DNA of 42,218 bases, taken from positions 11,107 to 53,324 of the forward strand of contig NYUB01000015.1 of NCBI GenBank assembly GCA_002683785.1, written 5' to 3'. Made by a program: the position numbers and the translations under genes. A model generated the notes under the pieces. The model saw only the letters and a program-made list of their open reading frames with translations, ran no database searches and had not been told where the DNA came from. Numbering within the stretch: position 1 is the stretch's first letter; every line of letters starts with the position of its first letter. Positions 1-10,656 of this stretch are shown piece after piece. The DNA comes from Deltaproteobacteria bacterium (GTDB taxonomy: Bacteria > SAR324 > NAC60-12).

Positions 1-49
1 AAAATGATGGAAAGAAGAAAAAATCCAATGAAGTTCCAGTTCTGTCTCA

Positions 50-1111
50 TCAAAACTCCAGTCCTAAGCCGAACATGAACAACCCTCCAAAGACATATAA
101 CGGATTCTTTAAATCGAACCCGCTCTGAACATTTCGAATTTGACGATATCTTAGCTGAAGGTATTGATAACCGAGCATGCTTTCAAAAACTCCCCATTGA
201 TATGCCAGAAGGCCAAAGTATTTCAACCCATAAACTTGCTCACTCTGATAGCTTTGTTGGGAGGATTTTATTTCGGCCTTTCCAGAATTAGCCCAGCCTA
301 TCCCGGCCGTTCCAGTGAATCGGTCACCAAGTATGATGAAAGAATCAATAAAATTTGCATTCACAGTATATTGATTTCCTGAAGAAGACTTCATGGTTTG
401 TTTGAAAGCAGACGTCCCCAAACCGAAGCCTTTCCAGGATAAGGCGTATGAAACATTTCTTATGCTCAAATCTTTTTTAGAATAGTCACCATAGATTCCC
501 CTGATTCGTAAATTCCATTTTTCCCCATCCATTGATTTTGCCTTTTTCTCGGACTCCGATTCAAATTTGAGTGCATCTTTCTGCTTGGATTCCTGAGATT
601 CCTCTCCAAATTCATCCATAGTGATAATATCAACTTCAGTGAGCAACCTTTCTGTGAGTTTTCTGGTACGTTCACTCAATTGGATGGTCGTACACTTTTC
701 ACACGCATCGGTTATCGTCTTCTTTTCATCCAAGTCAACGAGTTTGAGACTCAGTTGAGTCAAATCCCCATCAGCCACAACCTCCAAATGGAACAAGAAC
801 TGAACCTGCAACATATCCTGGATGAGCATGAAACACTGCCCTTCGGTGCACTGGTCATAATCCATTTCCTGAAAAGCACTTTCCTGAGCCTCTTCAAATT
901 TTTCCTGAGGAACAATTCTAAACTTTGTTGAGATTGTTTCATTGAGCGTGTTTTGAAGGATTTGACTTCGGACGCCAGAAACCTCTCCTAAAACCGATAC
1001 AGGGACAACAATACTTTCCGGTTTCTGGTTTGTTGGATTAGGACTGGAAGCACTACACGAAGCCAGAACCAAACAAAAAGAAAAGAATAAAAACAACTCA
1101 AGAGTTCTCAT
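50..1111 (-). CDS. Putative lipoprotein with C-terminal beta-barrel-like region, function unknown
   Basis: 353-aa ORF; signal peptide with lipobox (LVLASC|SAS); C-terminal half has alternating aromatic/Gly strands ending in Phe (MFGLGLEF), as in outer-membrane barrels. Confidence 0.65.
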   Translation of the reverse strand: MRTLELFLFFSFCLVLASCSASSPNPTNQKPESIVVPVSVLGEVSGVRSQILQNTLNETISTKFRIVPQEKFEEAQESAFQEMDYDQCTEGQCFMLIQDMLQVQFLFHLEVVADGDLTQLSLKLVDLDEKKTITDACEKCTTIQLSERTRKLTERLLTEVDIITMDEFGEESQESKQKDALKFESESEKKAKSMDGEKWNLRIRGIYGDYSKKDLSIRNVSYALSWKGFGLGTSAFKQTMKSSSGNQYTVNANFIDSFIILGDRFTGTAGIGWANSGKAEIKSSQQSYQSEQVYGLKYFGLLAYQWGVFESMLGYQYLQLRYRQIRNVQSGFDLKNPLYVFGGLFMFGLGLEF

Positions 1112-1135
1112 TCATCAGCATTCTAAAAACTGCTT

Positions 1136-1573
1136 TTATTTTTTCATAACATTCATCTGCCGGATGCGCCCTACGCTGCTGACAATGATGCTCGTCTGGA
1201 AAGCAGAAGAATGGAGAAGAACGGTTCCTGAAAGGGCAAAACCAAACGGGCCAAAGGCCGGCCAGCGGGTGGCTTCAAGGGAAACGCTTTTGTCGATGGG
1301 TCTTCTTTGCAGGATTTCATAATCTCCGGAACGTTTGTGCTCGATCAGCAGGCTATGGTCTGAGAGATCAAAACCTAAACGATGGGAGACTTGCCGGGTC
1401 AAGGCCAGGGATTGTGCCTCCTCAAGTAATCCGCGGACCTCCGATGCCGTGTTTTCAAACCGTTGTCGTTCCAGTATCGGGAAATAATCGGGTACGGCAA
1501 TGACCAGCAGAATCCCCAGGAGGCCCAGACTGAGCAGGGTCTCAAGCAGGGTAAAGGCCCTTTCAAGCCCCAT
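1136..1573 (-). CDS. Type II secretion/type IV pilin-like prepilin (GspH-like)
   Basis: N-methylation-type leader MGLERA|FTLLETLLSLGLLGILLVIAVPDY; ORF track start 1621 overlaps the upstream gene, so Met at 1573 preferred (GGAG upstream). Confidence 0.7.
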   Translation of the reverse strand: MGLERAFTLLETLLSLGLLGILLVIAVPDYFPILERQRFENTASEVRGLLEEAQSLALTRQVSHRLGFDLSDHSLLIEHKRSGDYEILQRRPIDKSVSLEATRWPAFGPFGFALSGTVLLHSSAFQTSIIVSSVGRIRQMNVMKK

Positions 1574-1598
1574 TCTCCGAAAGCTCCAGAGTGGTAGT

Positions 1599-2996
1599 TC
1601 AGTAGGCATTCGGATCAACAAACCCTTTGAAGAAGGTCAATACCAGGATCTTAAGATCAAACCAGACTGACCAGCGTTCGATGTAGTAAAGGTCGTGCTC
1701 AATCCTTTTTTCAAGGGAAGTATTCCCACGCCAACCGTTGATCTGGGCCCAGCCGGTAATGCCCGCCTTGACCTTATGGCGCAGCATGTAGTTGGGTATT
1801 CTTGATTTGAACTCCTCAATCAGCACCGGCCTTTCCGGTCTGGGGCCAACCAGGCTCATTTCACCCAGCAGGACATTGAACAACTGAGGCAATTCATCGA
1901 GGTTGAAACGTCTTAAGAAAACCCCAAGAGGTGTTCTGCGGTTGTCGTTCTCGGAGGCCCAGACGGCGCCCGTCTGCAGCTCTGCGTCCTGACGCATCGA
2001 ACGGAATTTAAGTGCATAGAACGTCTTTCCGTCCAACCCCATCCGTTGTTGACGATAAAGCACCGGCCCTGGAGAAGTGATTTTAACCAGAACCGTAATC
2101 AGCATCATAATAGGCGAAAAAAGGATCAGGGCCAAAATCCCTCCTGTGAGATCCATGATCCTTTTTAGAACTTGGTTCCAGCCCGTCATGGGACTCTGGA
2201 CCAGAGTCACCAGAGGCATTCCTGCGAATGATTCAACATCGGTGTGAAGCGTCCGGAAACTTCCAAGATCCGGAACGATTCGAACATCCACCCACTGTTC
2301 TGAAAGAAGATCCTTCAATTCTTCAAGACGATGTTGTTCCCCCAGGGAAAGACTGATAAAAACTTGATCTATCCGCTCCTGCTGAATAACGTGTGGCAGA
2401 TCTTCCAGCCGTCCCAAACAAGTTATCCCTTGAGTTAAATCAGGTAGTTCTTCAAGGGAGATGAACCCCGAAAGATGAATCCCAAGCGGTTTCAATTCCT
2501 TCAGTCTCTTGACTAAAACATTCGCCTGAATTCCATCACCCACCAGCAACACTCTTTCCAGATAAGCTCCACGAGAGTGAATCCAGCTCATAAATCTACG
2601 CATCAGGTATCTCGTAAAACCCAGCATCAGCACAAAACAAACTAGAAAATAAAGCATGTGGATACGAGAATAGGAAAAACCTCGATAAAAAAAAGCCGCA
2701 ACCAAAGTTAGGATAAAAACCCCTGTTGCTCCACGTACCACGAGCCACCCTTCGACACGGAGCCTCAGAGAATGCTGCAGACGATATACACCACTCAGAG
2801 AAAAGATCAGCAACGTGATGACCGCCGCCAATAGAGCCGCTTTAAGGTATTCCTGATGGGAGGGGATCTCGATCGCCGCAGGCCAGTCGATCCAGTAAAA
2901 CCGAAGCAGGTAGGCCAATTCCCATGCTGCCAGCGCGGTAAGCAGGTCGAGGATTCTGAGAAAGGTGTTGCGAAGCTGGTTGTGTCGTTTCAGCAT
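1599..2996 (-). CDS. Undecaprenyl-phosphate hexose-1-phosphate transferase (WcaJ/WbaP-type exopolysaccharide priming polyprenyl glycosylphosphotransferase)
   Basis: Five N-terminal TM helices, CoA-binding-like domain, C-terminal bacterial sugar transferase motifs (KRIMDLTGGILALILFSPIM, GLDGKTFYALKFRSM, LPQLFNVLLGEMSLVGPRPERP). Confidence 0.9.
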   Translation of the reverse strand: MLKRHNQLRNTFLRILDLLTALAAWELAYLLRFYWIDWPAAIEIPSHQEYLKAALLAAVITLLIFSLSGVYRLQHSLRLRVEGWLVVRGATGVFILTLVAAFFYRGFSYSRIHMLYFLVCFVLMLGFTRYLMRRFMSWIHSRGAYLERVLLVGDGIQANVLVKRLKELKPLGIHLSGFISLEELPDLTQGITCLGRLEDLPHVIQQERIDQVFISLSLGEQHRLEELKDLLSEQWVDVRIVPDLGSFRTLHTDVESFAGMPLVTLVQSPMTGWNQVLKRIMDLTGGILALILFSPIMMLITVLVKITSPGPVLYRQQRMGLDGKTFYALKFRSMRQDAELQTGAVWASENDNRRTPLGVFLRRFNLDELPQLFNVLLGEMSLVGPRPERPVLIEEFKSRIPNYMLRHKVKAGITGWAQINGWRGNTSLEKRIEHDLYYIERWSVWFDLKILVLTFFKGFVDPNAY

Positions 2997-3031
2997 AAAA
3001 ACATTCGTTCCCGTTTTAACTTAGAAAAAGC

Positions 3032-4087
3032 ATGAAGACCAAATTTCAACTTAACAAAGTTTGTAGGCTCGTTTTTGACCTGAACCACTTGCATTCCATC
3101 TCCAGTGACGAGGGATGGACCAACTTCCAGACCATGATCAAGGTCCTCGATGAACGATCCTACAGCATCGTTTTGATTTCTGAAATGATCCGAATTCAGG
3201 ACTGGCAAACCTATCAAAATGTTTCGGTGCTCAATGGAAAAACCCCTGATCTGCTGCAACAGAACACCAACCTTGATGATCCACTCGTCTTCTGGATTTC
3301 GGATGATCCCGACATCCAAACCCTGTTGGCTCAAAGGAACCAGGGTTTTGCAGGAAGTATCGCAGAAACCCTTCAAAAAAAGGGAATGCAGTATCAAAAC
3401 CTTCAGGATTTGCTGGAAGTTTTTCACCCCAGCCGAAACACGGCTCAAGAGATTGCTGGCACGGTAGAAAAATTGAAACTTGAATCCCCCAAGATGCCCC
3501 TTACACTCGGCATCGGTGGACCGGAAGGATGTGGTCATGCCTTCTTCGTCGGGGAACTGCTGGAAGTGATGGAAGCCAAAAACATTCTTGTTTCCGGTCT
3601 CGATCTCACCGAACAACTTGGGATAGAATTCTCGAAACAGCATGATCTTCTTAAATACTGGCGCTCAGAATGGGTCTGCAATTGGGTCTTGGAGCATGTA
3701 CTGAGTCCCTTTTCACGTGGCGAACAACTGCTGATCGAACAAGCTCCAGAACCTCTTTCGGGTTTCGAGGTAACTCCATTTCCATTTTATCTGGTTCCTG
3801 AAATGGTACTGGTTGTCTGGGGTTCGACTCTTTTTCTGAAACAATTCAGTGAACTGATCGATATTCGAATCCTACTTGAACTGTCACCAAGTGCTGCTAC
3901 CGCCCGGGCCTTCAACATTGACGAACGGGAGGATTTCGATCCTTCTTTCATTGAAAGCTATCAAAGCAGTGAAGGTGCAGCCTACCAGGAATACCTGGAT
4001 GATTGCAAAGTCCATCAATCACTGGATTATCTGATTGATTTTGACAACTTTCATGCATTCAGGATGAAGGAAAAAAGAAGCTCTTAA
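3032..4087 (+). CDS. HAD-like/uridine kinase-like two-domain protein with degenerate catalytic motifs
   Basis: 351 aa; C-terminal half resembles the uridine kinase/PRK P-loop fold (LTLGIGGPEGCGHAFF; LVPEMVLVVWGSTLFLKQFSELIDIRILLELSPSAATARAF); N-terminal VFDLNHL/VLISEM/FWISDDPDI is HAD-like; by eye only. Confidence 0.45.
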   Translation: MKTKFQLNKVCRLVFDLNHLHSISSDEGWTNFQTMIKVLDERSYSIVLISEMIRIQDWQTYQNVSVLNGKTPDLLQQNTNLDDPLVFWISDDPDIQTLLAQRNQGFAGSIAETLQKKGMQYQNLQDLLEVFHPSRNTAQEIAGTVEKLKLESPKMPLTLGIGGPEGCGHAFFVGELLEVMEAKNILVSGLDLTEQLGIEFSKQHDLLKYWRSEWVCNWVLEHVLSPFSRGEQLLIEQAPEPLSGFEVTPFPFYLVPEMVLVVWGSTLFLKQFSELIDIRILLELSPSAATARAFNIDEREDFDPSFIESYQSSEGAAYQEYLDDCKVHQSLDYLIDFDNFHAFRMKEKRSS

Positions 4088-4575
4088 CTTTGCCTAAAAC
4101 GTTCCAGGTCCTGACGAACCAAATTCTCCTCTTCTTCACTCAATGTTCTTGAAAGTTCCTGCTTTACTTCCTTTCCTTCAATTTCCACCCAACGTCTGGA
4201 TTTCGTAAAGACCATCCACAGTCCAAAGAGGATGGCTGCTCCGGGTAGTGCCCAGAGGATCAAGTTGAACCCCTCCTTGGGAGGTGCACGAAGGATCCAT
4301 TCCCCATAGCGTTTAACAAAAAACCCCCTGATTTCATCATCACTATACCCTTGACGTACCATCTCCTCCGCTTTGTTGCGGATGCTGACCGAGAATCCAG
4401 CTTCGGAATCCTTGACTGACAGTCCCTGGCAGGTTGGACATCGAAGTTCATCCACCAGGGCCTTGATCCTTCCCTGTTGCTCCAGCGTATCCTGGGATTG
4501 CACTGCTAGGGTCCAAAAGAAGATCCCCATCAAGGCGCCCCCCAGGTTTCTGAGATAGAATTTCAAATTCTTCAA
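4084..4575 (-). CDS. ccmH: Cytochrome c-type biogenesis protein CcmH
   Basis: Signal peptide, LRCPTCQGLSVKDSEA motif, EEMVRQGYSDDEIRGFFVKRYGEWILRAPP, C-terminal TM helix. Confidence 0.9.
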   Translation of the reverse strand: MKNLKFYLRNLGGALMGIFFWTLAVQSQDTLEQQGRIKALVDELRCPTCQGLSVKDSEAGFSVSIRNKAEEMVRQGYSDDEIRGFFVKRYGEWILRAPPKEGFNLILWALPGAAILFGLWMVFTKSRRWVEIEGKEVKQELSRTLSEEEENLVRQDLERFRQS

Positions 4576-4731
4576 TTCATGCTCATAGATATTATGTGAT
4601 GGATAACAAATTATATCATGGCCCTCACGCTTTCAATTTATAATCAGGTTTAAAAAAGTGCGAAGACTTTGAAATTGCAAATATTTCAGACCTTCTTTAC
4701 AGTTTCATAAACAATTTCTTGAGAAAAAAAC

Positions 4732-5925
4732 ATGACTGCACCCATTCCACGTAACGCATTTCATTGGGAAGATCCTTTCAATTTTGAAGAACAACTAACG
4801 GAAGAAGAACGTCTCATCCGTGATTCAACCCGAGAGTTCTGTCAGGACAAACTCGCATCACGCATCCTGGAGGCCAATCGCAGGGAAGAGTTCGACCGTG
4901 AAATTCTGAATGAGATGGGATCAATGGGGATGCTTGGTTCCGTCCTCCCAGAAGAATACGGCGGTTCAGGAACCAGTTATGTCGGATACGGACTGGTGTC
5001 ACGTGAAGTCGAAAGAGTCGATTCAGGTTACCGTTCAGCAATGAGTGTGCAGTCCAGCCTCGTCATGTACCCGATTTTTACTTATGGAAGCGAGGATCAA
5101 AAGAAACGCTTTCTACCTAAATTGGCTACCGGTGAAATTGCAGGATGTTTTGGACTGACTGAACCAGACCATGGTTCTGACCCGGGAGGCATGGAAACCC
5201 GCGCAATCCGTGAAAACGGAGGCTACCGCCTTAATGGCAACAAGATGTGGATTACTAATTCACCAATTGCCGATGTGTTTGTCGTATGGGCTAAGACCGA
5301 AGACGGCGTGATCCGAGGTTTTCTTTTGGAACGGGGTATGGAAGGGCTGAGCACTCCCAAAATCAGTGGAAAGATGTCACTTCGTGCATCAATCACCGGG
5401 GAAATCGTGATGGATCAGGTCTTTGTCCCGGAGGAAAATCTGTTGCCCAACGCGTCCGGACTGAAAGGGCCCTTCGGCTGTCTCAACAGAGCTCGTTACG
5501 GCATCGCCTGGGGTACGATGGGTGCGGCAGAATTCTGCTGGCACGCGGCTCGTCAATACACGCTGGAACGTACTCAATTCGGCCGACCCTTGGCTGCCAA
5601 CCAGTTGATCCAGAAAAAACTGGCCGACATGCAAACTGAAATCACTCTTGGACTCCAAGGTGTGCTGAGGATGGGGCGTATGATGGACCAGGGCAATTGT
5701 CCTCCAGAAGTGATTTCGCTGATGAAACGCAACAACTGTGGAAAAGCCCTGGACATAGCACGTCAAGCTCGTGATATGCACGGAGGTAACGGGATTTCCG
5801 ACGAATATCATGTCATCCGCCATGTGATGAATCTTGAAACGGTCAACACCTACGAGGGAACCCACGACATCCACGCTTTGATCCTTGGACGGGCTCAAAC
5901 AGGGTTACAGGCTTTCACAGGCTGA
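4732..5925 (+). CDS. gcdH: Glutaryl-CoA dehydrogenase-like acyl-CoA dehydrogenase
   Basis: Acyl-CoA dehydrogenase fold; [78 protein letters not shown]. Confidence 0.88.
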   Translation: MTAPIPRNAFHWEDPFNFEEQLTEEERLIRDSTREFCQDKLASRILEANRREEFDREILNEMGSMGMLGSVLPEEYGGSGTSYVGYGLVSREVERVDSGYRSAMSVQSSLVMYPIFTYGSEDQKKRFLPKLATGEIAGCFGLTEPDHGSDPGGMETRAIRENGGYRLNGNKMWITNSPIADVFVVWAKTEDGVIRGFLLERGMEGLSTPKISGKMSLRASITGEIVMDQVFVPEENLLPNASGLKGPFGCLNRARYGIAWGTMGAAEFCWHAARQYTLERTQFGRPLAANQLIQKKLADMQTEITLGLQGVLRMGRMMDQGNCPPEVISLMKRNNCGKALDIARQARDMHGGNGISDEYHVIRHVMNLETVNTYEGTHDIHALILGRAQTGLQAFTG

Positions 5926-6028
5926 AAACCCTAAAGACCTCCCAGCACAATTTTTCCAAGTCAATTCCCACCTGGGGAGATTATTACAAAACCATGTCCG
6001 TTTCCCCACCCCTTCCAATTATTTCAAA

Positions 6029-7129
6029 ATGATCCTGATCCAGTCCAAAAACCTTAAAAACGTTGTCATCGCTTTACTTGAAAAAGCAGGAAGTCAGGCT
6101 GAAGAGGCCGATACTGTTGCTTCCCACCTGGTTCGCGCCAATCTCTGTGGCCATGACAGCCACGGTGTGGGGATGCTGCCACTTTACATGAAAAAACTTG
6201 GTGAAGGGTTGCTCAATCCGAATCAGAAACCTGAACTTTTGAAAGAGGATGGATCGATCCTCATGTTCGAAGGAAACCGAGGCTACGGACAGTCCGTCGG
6301 GAAACAAGCCATGGAACAAGCCTTGGAGCTTTGCAAAACAAAAGGCCTCGTGTTGATGACACTCCGGAATTCCTACCATATGGGTCGAATAGGCACTTTC
6401 GGAGAACAGAGCATTGATGCCGGAATGGTATCCCTGCATTTTGTCAACGTCACCGATCATCCCCCCCTGGTTGCTCCATACCGTGGATCCGATGCGCGTT
6501 TTGCCACCAATCCAGCCTGCATTGCCATGCCTGGGACTGCAAAACAGCCACCGATCCTACTTGATATGGCCACCAGTCGGATCGCACTTGGTAAAGTACG
6601 GGTAGCCCTCAACAAAGGCGAAGAGCTTCCAGCAGACTGGCTCATCGATCACCGAGGACAGCCCAGCCGGGATCCCAGAGTGATGGAATCCCATATCTAT
6701 CATCGCTCTGGAAAAGAAAGCCCACCAGGAGCCCTAACCCCAGCTGGGGATTACAAGGGATACGGCCTTGCCCTTTTCTGTGAACTGCTGGGAGGAATGT
6801 TGAGCGGTGGATTCACCATACAGCCTGAAAATGAGCGCAAAGGCGGGATCACCAATAATATGATCACCTTCATCGTTGATCCATCGAGACTTCTGGAAAT
6901 TCCTGCCATGCATCATGAAATTGAAGCGATGGTGAATTATGTCAAAGCATCGCCCCCCGCAGATCCTGAAAACCCGATACTGATCGCCGGTGATCCTGAA
7001 AGAATCTCCCTCCGTGAACGTGAAAAAGACGGAATCCCTGTTGACGACAACACATGGAATCAGATTCTGGACGCAGGAGAGAACCTGGGACTGGACCGTG
7101 AAAACCTGCTCAATATCTCTGGCATCTAA
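6029..7129 (+). CDS. Malate/L-lactate dehydrogenase family (Ldh2/MDH2) NAD(P)-dependent oxidoreductase
   Basis: HLVRANLCGHDSHGVGMLPLY, NSYHMGRIGTFGEQ, ATNPACIAMPG, DYKGYGLALFCELLGGMLSGG; ORF track start 5885 overlaps gcdH, family start is Met at 6029. Confidence 0.85.
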   Translation: MILIQSKNLKNVVIALLEKAGSQAEEADTVASHLVRANLCGHDSHGVGMLPLYMKKLGEGLLNPNQKPELLKEDGSILMFEGNRGYGQSVGKQAMEQALELCKTKGLVLMTLRNSYHMGRIGTFGEQSIDAGMVSLHFVNVTDHPPLVAPYRGSDARFATNPACIAMPGTAKQPPILLDMATSRIALGKVRVALNKGEELPADWLIDHRGQPSRDPRVMESHIYHRSGKESPPGALTPAGDYKGYGLALFCELLGGMLSGGFTIQPENERKGGITNNMITFIVDPSRLLEIPAMHHEIEAMVNYVKASPPADPENPILIAGDPERISLREREKDGIPVDDNTWNQILDAGENLGLDRENLLNISGI

Positions 7130-7151
7130 GTTTTGAAAAACTTTTAGTCTC

Positions 7152-10100
7152 ATGAGTCACCCCCTTCCTTCAACAAATCTGACCCTAAACAACCGGATCC
7201 GTTTTGTAACTGCGACCAGCTTGTTTGACGGTCATGACGCTGCGATCAACATCATGCGCCGGATTCTGCAGTCGATGGGTGCAGAAGTGATCCATCTCGG
7301 TCATGACCGAGGGGTCGAAGAGATTGTCGAAGTTGCTATTCAGGAAGATGTTCAGGGGATCGCCGTCAGTTCCTACCAGGGGGGACACAATGAGTTTTTC
7401 CGTTACATGATCGATCTGCTCCTTGAAAAGAAATCAGGACACATCCGGGTTTTTGGAGGCGGGGGCGGGGTGATCATCCCCAGGGAAATCGAGGAATTGA
7501 TGGATTACGGCGTATGCCGCATCTACTCCCCGGACGATGGACGGGAGATGGGCCTCGAAGGAATGATTGCGGACATGCTCAAGAAATCTGATTTCAGCCT
7601 GACTGGAGGGGATGAAAAACCTGATCCCTCCCTTTTTAATCCCGGAAATTCTCCAGCATTGGCCCGTGCCCTGACCTGGATCGAACAGACAGAAAATTCA
7701 GATCTGGTTTCAAGTTTTGTCGAGGGACTTCCGCAAAATTCCAATCCACCGGTCATTGGACTGACTGGTACTGGAGGAGCCGGCAAATCCTGTCTGATTG
7801 ACGAACTGGTGAGGAGATTCATCCAGGAATTCCCTGAACGCCGGATCGCAGTTGTTTCCGTGGACCCCTCGAAACGCAAAACCGGGGGAGCTCTGCTTGG
7901 GGACCGTATGCGGATGAACGCGATCCATCACCCCCATGTTTACATGCGTTCTTTGGCCACCCGCCGTTCCCATCTGGCCACTTCTGAATCCCTGCTGCCT
8001 ATTCTGAGGCTGCTGAAAGCCTCATCCTTTGACCTGATCCTTGTTGAAACAGCAGGGATTGGACAAAGCGACACCGAAATCACCGATCTTGCTGATCTCA
8101 GTGTCTATGTCATGACCCCGGAGTATGGTGCCTCGACTCAGCTCGAGAAGATCGACATGATTGATTTTGCTGACTGCATCGTCATCAACAAGTTTGATAA
8201 ACCTGGAGCGGAAGACGCATTCGATGCGGTTCGTAAACAGTACCGAAGAAGCCACCGGAAATTTGACGACCCACCAGAAAGCCTCCCGGTTTTTGGAATT
8301 GTTGCGAACCGCTTCAACGACAACGGCACCAATTGGTTCTATTACCGGATGCTGGAGTTGCTGAAAGAAAAAAACCTTATTGACTGGGAAAGGGATTTCA
8401 ATGCCTCCCATGCGATTTCACAAACCCATGAACTGATACCTGCTTCTAGAAAAAACTACCTGAGGCAAATTTCAGAAACCGTTCGAATCTATAAAACCGA
8501 AGTAAAAAAACATTCAGAACAAGCCAGGGAACTGGATCAACTACTCGGAACGATCTCACAACTTTGCGGAAACAATGAAACCGTCCAAAAAAAACTGAAA
8601 AGCCATCTCGAACCTTTGGATGATGAACACTTCGATGAGGAAGCCCTTCCTGTAGTCCAGCTTTACAATAAAAAACTTGCCTCCCTGCCCCAGACGGTTT
8701 TGCAGCAAATTGAAGCTTTTTCAGAAAAACGTGAACTCTACCTGAAAGAAAGCTTCCAGTACCAGGTTAGGCAGAAAACAATTGAGGTTCAAAACCAAAT
8801 CAAAAGCCTTAGTGGGCTGATGATCCCAAAAGTTGCCGTTCCACGCTATGAGGATCTTGGAGAAATCACACGCTGGCTTGGCTTGGAAAATTTCCCAGGT
8901 GAGTTCCCCTACACCGCTGGAATCTTCCCCTTCAAACGGGAGCAGGAGGATCCAACCCGGATGTTTGCCGGAGAAGGCATAGCAGAACGAACCAATCGTC
9001 GTTTTCACATGCTTGCCAAAGGACAGCCTGCCACACGGCTGAGCACCGCATTCGACTCGGTGACACTTTATGGTTCGGATCCTCATCCTCGTCCCGACAT
9101 CTACGGAAAAGTGGGCAATGCAGGAGTTTCGGTCTGCACCGTCGATGATGCCAAACGCCTCTATTCTGGATTTGACCTCTGTACCTCGAACACCTCGGTC
9201 TCGATGACCATCAACGGTCCTGCTCCAACCGTTCTTGCATTTTTTCTCAACTCTGCTGTGGACCAACAGGTGGAGAAACACCTTCGTGAAACCGGAAAAC
9301 TCGAAGGAATTCGGAAAGAGATGGAGCAGCGCTATGGCGCCATGGATTTGAAACTTCCTGGATACCGTATGAATCTTCCGGAAACTCATCAGGGGCTTGG
9401 GCTGGGCATGCTGGGCATTTCAGGAAGCGAAGCCATGGATCCGGAAACCTATGGACGCATCCGAGAACAAACTCTGCGTTCCGTCCGGGGTACTGTTCAA
9501 GCAGACATCCTGAAAGAGGACCAGGCTCAGAACACCTGCATCTTCAGTACAGAATTTGCTCTAAGGATGATGGGAGACATCCAGGCATTTTTCACCGAAC
9601 ACGAGGTGAAGAATTTCTATTCCGTCAGCATCAGTGGCTATCACATCGCCGAAGCTGGAGCCAACCCGATCACCCAGGTCGCATTTACCCTCGCCAATGG
9701 TTTCACCATCATCGAATACTATCTCGCACGAGGACTTCCGATCGATGGTTTCGCACGCAATCTGAGTTATTTCTTCAGCAACGGAATGGATCCCGAATAT
9801 GCAGTCATTGGCCGCGTTGCACGGCGTATTTTTGCAGTGGCCATGCGTGATCTCTATAAAGCCTCGGAAAGCTCTTGCAAACTGAAATACCACATCCAGA
9901 CTTCAGGTCGTTCACTTCATGCGATGGAAATCGACTTCAATGACATCCGAACCACCCTCCAGGCCCTTTATGCGGTATACGACAACTGCAATTCACTGCA
10001 TACCAACGCCTACGACGAAGCAATCACCACGCCCACGGAAGAATCAGTGCGCCGTGCATTGGCGATCCAGTTGATCATCAACCATGAACTGGGTCAGGCC

Positions 10101-10586
10101 TTCAACCAGAATCCGCTTCAGGGAAGCTTCTTCATCGAAGAGCTGACCGTACTAGTTGAAGAGGCCATCCTCAGCGAGTTCATCCGTCTTTCTGATCGAG
10201 GCGGGGTTCTCGGAGCGATGGAAACCATGTATCAAAGAAACAAGATCCAGGAGGAATCCCTGCATTATGAAACGCTGAAGCACACAGGGGAAATGCCGAT
10301 CATGGGCGTCAACACCTTCCTCAATCCCCATCCCAGGGAAGAAATAGAAGAAATCCAACTGGCCCGATCCACCGACGATGAAAAAAAGATGCAGATCTCA
10401 GACTTGGATCTCTTTCACCGTTACCATGAGGCGGAACAGGAGCCCGCATTGGGGAAACTACGAGAAGCAGTATTAAAAAACGAAAACACCTTTGAGGCAC
10501 TGATGGATTGTGCAAGGGTTTGTTCCCTAGGCCAGGTGACTCGAGAACTTTATGGCCTGGGCGGGCAGTACCGCCGGAATATGTGA
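7152..10586 (+). CDS. icmF: Fused isobutyryl-CoA mutase (B12-binding domain + MeaI-type GTPase + mutase domain)
   Basis: 1144 aa; [37 protein letters not shown]12 domain, [22 protein letters not shown]-loop, mutase domain with IcmF-type [24 protein letters not shown] and [26 protein letters not shown]. Confidence 0.92.
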   Translation: MSHPLPSTNLTLNNRIRFVTATSLFDGHDAAINIMRRILQSMGAEVIHLGHDRGVEEIVEVAIQEDVQGIAVSSYQGGHNEFFRYMIDLLLEKKSGHIRVFGGGGGVIIPREIEELMDYGVCRIYSPDDGREMGLEGMIADMLKKSDFSLTGGDEKPDPSLFNPGNSPALARALTWIEQTENSDLVSSFVEGLPQNSNPPVIGLTGTGGAGKSCLIDELVRRFIQEFPERRIAVVSVDPSKRKTGGALLGDRMRMNAIHHPHVYMRSLATRRSHLATSESLLPILRLLKASSFDLILVETAGIGQSDTEITDLADLSVYVMTPEYGASTQLEKIDMIDFADCIVINKFDKPGAEDAFDAVRKQYRRSHRKFDDPPESLPVFGIVANRFNDNGTNWFYYRMLELLKEKNLIDWERDFNASHAISQTHELIPASRKNYLRQISETVRIYKTEVKKHSEQARELDQLLGTISQLCGNNETVQKKLKSHLEPLDDEHFDEEALPVVQLYNKKLASLPQTVLQQIEAFSEKRELYLKESFQYQVRQKTIEVQNQIKSLSGLMIPKVAVPRYEDLGEITRWLGLENFPGEFPYTAGIFPFKREQEDPTRMFAGEGIAERTNRRFHMLAKGQPATRLSTAFDSVTLYGSDPHPRPDIYGKVGNAGVSVCTVDDAKRLYSGFDLCTSNTSVSMTINGPAPTVLAFFLNSAVDQQVEKHLRETGKLEGIRKEMEQRYGAMDLKLPGYRMNLPETHQGLGLGMLGISGSEAMDPETYGRIREQTLRSVRGTVQADILKEDQAQNTCIFSTEFALRMMGDIQAFFTEHEVKNFYSVSISGYHIAEAGANPITQVAFTLANGFTIIEYYLARGLPIDGFARNLSYFFSNGMDPEYAVIGRVARRIFAVAMRDLYKASESSCKLKYHIQTSGRSLHAMEIDFNDIRTTLQALYAVYDNCNSLHTNAYDEAITTPTEESVRRALAIQLIINHELGQAFNQNPLQGSFFIEELTVLVEEAILSEFIRLSDRGGVLGAMETMYQRNKIQEESLHYETLKHTGEMPIMGVNTFLNPHPREEIEEIQLARSTDDEKKMQISDLDLFHRYHEAEQEPALGKLREAVLKNENTFEALMDCARVCSLGQVTRELYGLGGQYRRNM

Positions 10587-10656
10587 AGCTGCATCTTGAT
10601 CGGTGAAGCGTCTTGGGCTATGGTCCAATTATGATGATGGAACCAACAAAAACTCT

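Noticed and set aside
2990-3643. 217-aa - strand ORF
   Set aside because: Antisense to the 351-aa + strand gene, which has better fold-like features and codon context.
5885-6028. N-terminal 48 residues of the Ldh2-family ORF
   Set aside because: Overlaps the end of gcdH and does not look like the family N-terminus; Met at 6029 preferred.
8721-9389. 222-aa - strand ORF
   Set aside because: Antisense to icmF; shadow ORF.
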